From: Nitrospirae bacterium CG1_02_44_142
GTDB taxonomy: Bacteria > Nitrospirota > Thermodesulfovibrionia > Thermodesulfovibrionales > UBA1546
Assembly (NCBI GenBank): GCA_001871685.1
Contig: MNVK01000057.1
Coordinates: 1 to 7,525 of the forward strand
Length of the DNA: 7,525 nt
Direction of reading: 5' to 3'
The stretch's first letter is position 1, and every line of letters starts with the position of its first letter. Below are positions 4,443 to 7,525 of the stretch, one piece after another. The position numbers and the translations under genes are program-made. The notes beneath the pieces were generated by a model that saw nothing but the letters and a program-made list of their open reading frames with translations, was not told the DNA's origin and did no database searches.

Positions 4443-5447
4443 ATGTTTAAAATACTGACTGCCTTTATATTTGTACTTGTTTTTATCTTTCCAATAAATG
4501 CATTCACCCTTGAAAAAGGTGAACAGATAAAAATATTTCAGGAACGGATTAGAGGGCTGCTTAGACAAGGCATCCTGCCTATTATTGACGTGGAGTATCA
4601 TCACGGCGGGAAAATAGAAAATGAACGGCTTATCAGCAGAATGGACGATAACGGCGTGGCGCTGACGTGGCTTGGGCCGAATGAAAGACTCGGAAGCGGA
4701 GAATCAATAAGGCTGAATGAGTTATATCCCGACAGGTTCGTGCCCACCATTGTTCACGGCGACGGAAAACTCTGGCACAACAGCGATAAAGGTTTTCTTG
4801 AAAAGCTGGCGAAAGACGTTAAGTCCGGCAAATATTTTGCGATGGGTGAATTTGAGGCAAGGCATTATCCGTCCAATACCAACAACAGGAATGTTCACAT
4901 GCCTGTTGACTCCGAAGCCATGCAGGTGGTTTTTGCGTTGTCAAGCGAGACAGGAGTGCCGTTTCTGCTTCATCATGAGGCAGAAGATAAACTCCTTCCG
5001 GAACTGGAAAGAATGCTTGTTAAATATCCGAAGGCAAAGGTGATATGGTGCCATGTCGGAAGAAACCGGAATCCTGCAACTTGGAAACAATTCACGAAGG
5101 CCGACGGCGTGCGGGCTTTAATCAAAAAATACCCCAACCTTTATTTTGACCTCGTGCAGTCAAGGCCCGGCTCTAAATATCACGGCACAGGTTATGTAGA
5201 GGGAATCATGTATGAGGTTTCAAACTGGGGCACCGCCCTTGACCCTGAATGGAAGAAACTATTTGAGGAATTCCCTGACAGGTTTGTTATCGGTTCGGAT
5301 ATCAATACAGGCCGTTTTGATAATTATGACAGAGTGATGGATACCTTTAGAACCATTGTTTTAAAAGATTTAACCAAAGCTGCCGCGGAAAAAATCGCAT
5401 TCAAGAATGCCTGGAAATTAATGACAGGAAAGGAATGGGAGGATTAA
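4443..5447 (+). CDS. Exported amidohydrolase-2-type TIM-barrel protein
   Basis: The 334-residue product begins with a signal peptide: Lys3, a hydrophobic core to about residue 19, and likely cleavage after Ala20. The mature part looks like a metal-dependent hydrolase of the amidohydrolase-2 group. IIDVEYHHGG (47-56) stands where the family's first metal motif DxHxH is expected, but with Glu51 in place of the first His, as in some decarboxylase-type members. FLLHHE (174-179) and VIWCHVGR (200-207, His204) match later metal ligands. FVIGSDI (281-287) carries the catalytic Asp286, and NAWKLMTGKEW is the typical closing helix. The ribosome binding site GGAAGGA precedes the ATG at 4443. The substrate is unknown; a secreted hydrolase or lyase acting in the periplasm is the safe reading. 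It stands alone between hicBA and the cassette array. Confidence 0.8.
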   Translation: MFKILTAFIFVLVFIFPINAFTLEKGEQIKIFQERIRGLLRQGILPIIDVEYHHGGKIENERLISRMDDNGVALTWLGPNERLGSGESIRLNELYPDRFVPTIVHGDGKLWHNSDKGFLEKLAKDVKSGKYFAMGEFEARHYPSNTNNRNVHMPVDSEAMQVVFALSSETGVPFLLHHEAEDKLLPELERMLVKYPKAKVIWCHVGRNRNPATWKQFTKADGVRALIKKYPNLYFDLVQSRPGSKYHGTGYVEGIMYEVSNWGTALDPEWKKLFEEFPDRFVIGSDINTGRFDNYDRVMDTFRTIVLKDLTKAAAEKIAFKNAWKLMTGKEWED

Positions 5448-5612
5448 GCCTGTTCTTGCGATTCAATGCACGACTTGAAGACTTCTGAACTTGCCCACTT
5501 GCCTGCTCTGATACTTTCTAAGAATTGGCGGCTTTTAAAAAAACTGGGGAGTGTCCCTAATTATTCTTACAAGTTAGTTTATTTTAATTCCTCTATTTAT
5601 CTATTATCTTAC
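5448..5612. other. Gene-free spacer between amidohydrolase and cassette array
   Basis: No gene is supported. GGGA (5547-5550), loop GTG and TCCC (5554-5557) form a short hairpin that on the minus strand is followed by a 7-base T-run (5543-5537). It could terminate leftward transcription leaving the cassette array before it meets the amidohydrolase gene. The same short GGGGA-GTG-TCCC motif type also occurs as a dispersed repeat in many environmental genomes, so either reading is possible. Confidence 0.35.
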
Positions 5613-5684
5613 TCAGAACGTAAAACTGAGGGGTGCGAAAAAGCGGAAGCTTATTTCGCATCCCTCTCGAGTGTTTTGTTAGGC
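5613..5684 (-). other. Divergent attC-like site ending the array
   Basis: On the minus strand the R'' box is a perfect GCCTAAC (5684-5678), one base after the stop of the membrane-protein gene. The far box is GTTCTGA (5619-5613), which keeps only GTT of the consensus. Between them is a strong hairpin: a 13-bp arm (5628-5640 with 5654-5666, one G-T pair) extended by AAGC/GCTT around a GGAA loop. It does not share the stem of the other two sites. It could be the last cassette's degenerate attC, the terminator of the array, or both (TTTT follows on the minus strand). Confidence 0.55.
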
Positions 5685-5685
5685 G

Positions 5686-6000
5686 TTAAAAGCTACTATT
5701 ACCAAAAAAAGTATCTCGGATTAATAAGCTTATGATGATGAGTAATATCCCTGATATAAGAATCATTAATGAATTGTTCAGTAATAGTCTAAAGATAGAA
5801 CCAACATCAGTGTGTTTTGGAATACCGCCACGCAAAGAATAATAAATAGCAACAATAGGAATGAGCGGAGGAAGCATCCATAATAATATTCCAAGTAAAA
5901 TATTTTTCCTCCCAAATCTGAACGCTGTCATAATATATCCTAAGCCACTAAGAAAATACCCCAAGACTGTTAACAAACTAAGTGCCAGCCATATATCCAT
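5686..6000 (-). CDS. Cassette-borne membrane protein, three predicted spans
   Basis: The 104-residue product has three hydrophobic stretches: about residues 3-27 (WLALSLLTVLGYFLSGLGYI), 33-56 (ILLGILLWMLPPLIPIVAIY) and 76-94 (NNSLMILISGILLIIISLLI). The basic pair between spans 1 and 2 (RFGRKN) suggests a cytoplasmic loop there, and SLRGGIPKHTDVGS is the second loop. The second span carries a PPLIP kink. The start ATG at 6000 lies 25 nt from the cassette boundary with AAGG at 8-nt spacing, so the gene has no room for its own promoter and depends on upstream transcription. The TAA stop is one base before the R'' box. No family was recognised; small membrane proteins are common cassette cargo. 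Confidence 0.7.
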   Translation of the reverse strand: MDIWLALSLLTVLGYFLSGLGYIMTAFRFGRKNILLGILLWMLPPLIPIVAIYYSLRGGIPKHTDVGSIFRLLLNNSLMILISGILLIIISLLIRDTFFGNSSF

Positions 6001-6018
6001 TGGTTATACCTTTTTTAC

Positions 6019-6076
6019 GCCTAACGACCAAAATCAGCGGTGGCTAATAGCCATCCGCTGGATTTGATTGTTAGCG
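6019..6076 (-). other. attC site A (58 bp)
   Basis: On the minus strand the R' box is a perfect GTTAGGC (6025-6019) and the R'' box is CGCTAAC (6076-6070). On the plus strand, AGCGGTGGCT (6036-6045) pairs with AGCCA (6049-6053) and CCGCT (6055-6059) around loop AAT. T6054 and one of G6060/G6061 are left extrahelical, and AAATC/GATTT continues the stem. Two unpaired bases, T and G, on the R''-side half of the bottom strand are the structural hallmark that orients attC sites. Confidence 0.85.
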
Positions 6077-6084
6077 GCAATGTC

Positions 6085-6285
6085 CTATGCAGTTTCGTAT
6101 TGAAGGACCTTTAACTGCTCAGGTTTCATTCTGACGCTCAGATTGAGCATTTCAACACCTACTACTTTACCATCCGCGTTGAAGTCAAGAATTACGCCAG
6201 GTTGCACTTCCTCAGATTCTACGATAGATGACTCATCAAGTCGGAAATAAAGGGCGTCATTTTCTTTGTCTACTTTTAACCTCAT
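6085..6285 (-). CDS. DUF2283-family protein, likely antitoxin
   Basis: The 66-residue product opens MRLKVDKENDALYFRLDESS and continues IVESEEVQPGVILDFNADGK, then VVGVEMLNLS. This is the DUF2283 pattern: a strand with D-x-E-x-D-A-L-Y, an E-S-E-E/V-x-P-G-V turn, and G-x-V-V-G-x-E. DUF2283 proteins are typically encoded next to DUF4258 proteins and are regarded as the antitoxin partner. Here the ATG overlaps the TGA of the DUF4258 gene in an ATGA, with GGAGG just upstream, so the two are translationally coupled. The stop lies 9 bp before the R'' box of attC A, making it the last gene of its cassette. Confidence 0.85.
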   Translation of the reverse strand: MRLKVDKENDALYFRLDESSIVESEEVQPGVILDFNADGKVVGVEMLNLSVRMKPEQLKVLQYETA

Positions 6286-6527
6286 TTTTGCCTCCTTGCT
6301 CTACGGTCAAAAAATATTGTAACTACCTTCTTCGGTGAAACATGAGGATTTACGACTACATGGAGAATCCGCCCCTCATGTTCAGCAATACTTTTGAAAT
6401 AATGTATATTGTTGTCTTCCCCTATATTTTTCCAATCAGACTTATCAATAGTTCGCCGCATCCATTCTTCTGGAATCTCCCGTTCTTTCAACATATCCTG
6501 GGTATGTGCTGATAACTTAAAGTCCAT
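6282..6527 (-). CDS. DUF4258-family protein, likely toxin
   Basis: From the ATG at 6527 the 81-residue product reads MDFKLSAHTQDMLKEREIPE, then EWMRRTIDKSDWKNIGEDNN, ending HVSPKKVVTIFFDRRARRQK. The DUF4258 features are visible: an N-terminal F-x-L-S-x-H with a helix ending in RE-I, a central HYFKSIAEHEGRILHVVVN strand pair, and the final strand VVTIFFDRRA. The fold is RelE/BrnT-like, and the family is usually taken as the toxin beside DUF2283; this is family knowledge, not demonstrated here. A TTG four codons upstream (6539) is possible, but the ATG matches the family start better. The start overlaps the end of the upstream helical-protein gene by 11 nt, so all three genes of this cassette are coupled. 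Confidence 0.8.
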   Translation of the reverse strand: MDFKLSAHTQDMLKEREIPEEWMRRTIDKSDWKNIGEDNNIHYFKSIAEHEGRILHVVVNPHVSPKKVVTIFFDRRARRQK

Positions 6528-6828
6528 ATTTTTTAGCAAAAGCTAATGCGTCCGCGTACCTTCCCTTACGCATTATAGACTCGTAAATTTTATCTATAGC
6601 ATCATTAATAGCATCATTAATATTATTGAGTAGTTTGTCGTCAAGGCTGTTTTCTTTTATTACACTCCTTATCTCCTTAATTTTTTTATCAAGCCCTTCG
6701 TTTAAGAATTCCGTGCTGAAGTACCATCCGTTATCACCTGTATTCCCTCCCCGTTCAGCATAACTAATTAGTTCATCTATCTCTTGTTTTATAAGTGCCT
6801 CCGCTGCCTTTTGGGCTTTTGTCATCAT
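6517..6828 (-). CDS. Unknown helical protein leading a three-gene cassette
   Basis: The product, 103 residues from the ATG at 6828, opens MMTKAQKAAEALIKQEIDEL and is mainly charged helix. A short loop region, YAERGGNTGDNGWYFSTEFL, lies at about 24-43. A long helix follows (LLNNINDAINDAIDKIYESI), and the end is RKGRYADALAFAKKYGL. A TTG at 6843 would add five residues, but that TTG overlaps the GGAGG ribosome binding site (6841-6837), which is correctly spaced (8 nt) for the ATG at 6828. A consensus -10 (TATAAT) lies just upstream. It is encoded ahead of, and overlaps, a DUF4258/DUF2283 pair, so it may be a third component, a chaperone or an unrelated passenger. No family was recognised. Confidence 0.7.
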   Translation of the reverse strand: MMTKAQKAAEALIKQEIDELISYAERGGNTGDNGWYFSTEFLNEGLDKKIKEIRSVIKENSLDDKLLNNINDAINDAIDKIYESIMRKGRYADALAFAKKYGL

Positions 6829-6846
6829 GTTCTCTACCTCCAACTA

Positions 6847-6855
6847 ATTATATCA
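6847..6855 (-). promoter_or_regulatory. Internal cassette promoter (extended -10)
   Basis: On the minus strand TGATATAAT gives a consensus -10 (TATAAT, 6852-6847) with the TG extension, 30 bp inside the cassette boundary. The -35 is weak. Transcription would start near 6840, leaving a leader of about 12 nt made almost wholly of the ribosome binding site. The three-gene cassette can thus be expressed wherever it is inserted. Confidence 0.55.
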
Positions 6856-6885
6856 ATTAAAAGACATTTCCGCCATTTTATATAT

Positions 6886-6943
6886 AGCTAACGATTGAAA
6901 TCAGCGGTGGCTGCAAGCCATCCGCTGGAGTGACTTGTTAGCT
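6886..6943 (-). other. attC site B (58 bp)
   Basis: AGCTAAC (6886-6892) and GTTAGCT (6937-6943) are perfectly complementary outer boxes. The plus-strand stem AGCGGTGGCT (6903-6912) folds on AGCCA (6916-6920) and CCGCT (6922-6926) around loop GCA. T6921 and G6928 are extrahelical, in the same places as in site A. Length and stem are the same as site A; only the loop and the spacer next to the boxes differ. The TAG stop of the upstream gene lies within its R'' box. Confidence 0.85.
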
Positions 6944-7283
6944 AATCGTTTTTCTTTTTTAGACACTGGTCAAAAGTCCTTCGGGCTTCTTCCTCATCGA
7001 GAGGTTCCTCATCTTCATCCAATGGGGTCATCCATTCCTTTATAAATAGTTCTCTGGCGTGGTTAAGCAAGTCCTTTTTGACTTTTGCACTTATCTTGGG
7101 GTTGACTCCTTTTGCTGTCAAATATTGATAACTAGTACTAGCTATTCTCTTGATGGCTGGAATATGCTCTGAATTATCGATTCCCTCGTCTACAAAAAAT
7201 TGATGCTGCTTCTCAACAAGGGCTAAACCGAACTCCTTCAATATTTCAATTATTTTCTCGTCCATTTTTATTGTAGCTAACAT
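6942..7283 (-). CDS. Unknown acidic cassette protein, start codon spans cassette boundary
   Basis: The 113-residue product reads MLATIKMDEKIIEILKEFGL onward, with helical segments, then a very acidic stretch (PLDEDEEPLDEEEARRTF) before the end DQCLKKKND. No signal peptide, membrane span or recognised domain; probably cytosolic. Two starts are possible. ATG 7283 has AGG at 8-nt spacing, but its G is the G of the GTTAGCT recombination box, so it would exist only in the integrated state. Met7 (ATG 7265) lies wholly inside the cassette but has no Shine-Dalgarno. The stop TAG overlaps the attC B R'' box, the usual cassette arrangement. A strong promoter lies about 40 bp upstream. Confidence 0.7.
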   Translation of the reverse strand: MLATIKMDEKIIEILKEFGLALVEKQHQFFVDEGIDNSEHIPAIKRIASTSYQYLTAKGVNPKISAKVKKDLLNHARELFIKEWMTPLDEDEEPLDEEEARRTFDQCLKKKND

Positions 7284-7306
7284 ATAATCTACCTGCGAGG
7301 CAGATT
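7275..7306 (-). other. First cassette boundary: R'-like box with leader hairpin, possible attI
   Basis: GTTAGCT (7281-7275, minus) is identical to the R' box of attC B and marks the upstream edge of the first cassette. Next to it is a 9-bp near-perfect hairpin, AATCTACCT (7286-7294) and AGGCAGATT (7298-7306), with loop GCG. It is placed off-centre, 4 bp from the box. A true attC would need a symmetric second box; the nearest candidate (GATAGC, 7324-7329) coincides with a promoter -10. A site with one good core box and no symmetric stem resembles an attI more than an attC, but this is not proven. In RNA the hairpin would hide the AGG ribosome binding site. Confidence 0.35.
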
Positions 7307-7321
7307 CACACTATTTGCGTC

Positions 7322-7350
7322 ATGATAGCATAATGCATTAAATACGGCAA
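7322..7350 (-). promoter_or_regulatory. Strong promoter feeding the cassette array (Pc-like)
   Basis: On the minus strand TTGCCG (7350-7345) and TATCAT (7327-7322) are exactly 17 bp apart, and TGC before the -10 supplies the extended -10 element. Transcription would start near 7315, about 33 nt before the first cassette gene and across the cassette boundary. This is the placement of an integron Pc promoter, although it could also belong to another upstream cassette. Confidence 0.6.
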
Positions 7351-7525
7351 TACAGAAAATCCATATTAATATCAACAATTCAGGGCGATGTGAAACTTTA
7401 CAATTTATGATATTAAACGTCAAAAGTGTTAGAGGTTTTTTATGGGTTTTCGTGCTCAGGAGCAAAATTCCGAGCCTATTGTAAGTAAAGAGTACAAAAG
7501 CACAATAGAGCAAAAGTCATAAGTC
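7351..7525. other. Right-end stretch, no supported gene
   Basis: A minus-strand open frame (7513-7289) begins only with TTG, has no ribosome binding site, and runs through the promoter and the leader hairpin, so it is not called. A plus-strand frame from an ATG at about 7442 codes only 26 residues. If this is an integron platform, the integrase gene would be expected beyond 7525. Confidence 0.4.

Larger units (their letters stand above)
5613..7281 (-). mobile_element. Integron gene-cassette array, three cassettes, minus orientation
   Basis: Five minus-strand genes are packed as gene-attC units. Cassette boundaries, taken as the G^TT cut in each R' box, give units of about 389 bp (6892-7280), 867 bp (6025-6891) and 406 bp (5619-6024). 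In each unit the last gene stops inside or within about ten bases of the R'' box, as in true cassettes. The two clear attC sites are the same length (58 bp), share their stem, and have the same extrahelical T and G on the same side, which also fixes the orientation. No integron integrase gene is in the window. Confidence 0.8.

Noticed and set aside
5466..5735. Plus-strand 89-residue frame after the amidohydrolase
   Set aside because: It has no ribosome binding site, runs straight through the attC-like hairpin, and ends inside the membrane-protein gene on the other strand.
6977..6992. TCCTTCGGGCTTCTT shared between 4378-4392 and 6977-6991
   Set aside because: The second copy is coding sequence (an acidic-basic stretch of a cassette protein) and the flanks do not match, so a 15-base chance or very weak similarity is more likely than a repeat.
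7289..7513. Minus-strand 74-residue frame with a hydrophobic segment
   Set aside because: TTG start without a ribosome binding site. It overlaps the promoter and the leader hairpin, and its end does not sit next to an R'' box as the real cassette genes do.

Overview
The window reads as a bacterial chromosome segment: a short stretch of conserved housekeeping genes sits between two accessory regions. The core order rplM-rpsI-argC, the moderate-to-low G+C content and the mix of ATG, GTG and TTG starts would fit a Nitrospirota or deltaproteobacterium-like genome. That is a guess from gene order and style, not a proven placement.

Left accessory region (1 to about 1703). A higBA toxin-antitoxin operon runs off the left edge on the minus strand, with a visible promoter and a palindromic operator inside it. 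A 53-residue exported protein diverges from it with a GTG start. A small coiled-coil protein (minus) and a small lipoprotein (plus) follow. The region ends in the 3' half of a tRNA-Glu(CUC) gene, from the anticodon loop to the encoded CCA, with no 5' half. This is what remains at the distal end of an element that integrated at the anticodon loop of a tRNA. The left region is therefore probably part of an integrated element, and chromosomal genes resume at 1704.

Core region (1704 to about 3786). A sigma70-type promoter directly after the tRNA fragment drives rplM-rpsI (ribosomal proteins L13 and S9). A 100-bp repeat, built from roughly 8-bp units in two opposed arms, separates rpsI from argC (arginine biosynthesis). 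argC has no visible Shine-Dalgarno sequence.

Middle region (about 3790 to 5450). A hicB-hicA toxin-antitoxin pair (plus) is followed by palindromes, then by an exported amidohydrolase-2-type TIM-barrel protein (plus).

Right accessory region (about 5613 to 7525). This looks like an integron gene-cassette array on the minus strand. Two 58-bp attC sites share the same stem and the same two extrahelical bases, T and G. A third, divergent attC-like hairpin ends the array at its left. Each cassette's last gene stops within or just before the R'' box of its attC. From upstream to downstream the cassettes hold an unknown acidic protein, a three-gene operon (an unknown helical protein, a DUF4258-type toxin and a DUF2283-type antitoxin), and a three-span membrane protein. 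A strong promoter lies just upstream of the first cassette boundary, where an attI or another attC would be expected. No integron integrase is visible, so this is either the end of an integron whose intI lies to the right or an integrase-less attC cluster.

Three unrelated type II toxin-antitoxin modules (HigBA, HicBA, DUF4258/DUF2283) in 7.5 kb, plus two kinds of site-specific recombination scar, mark the locus as an insertion hotspot around a core gene block.
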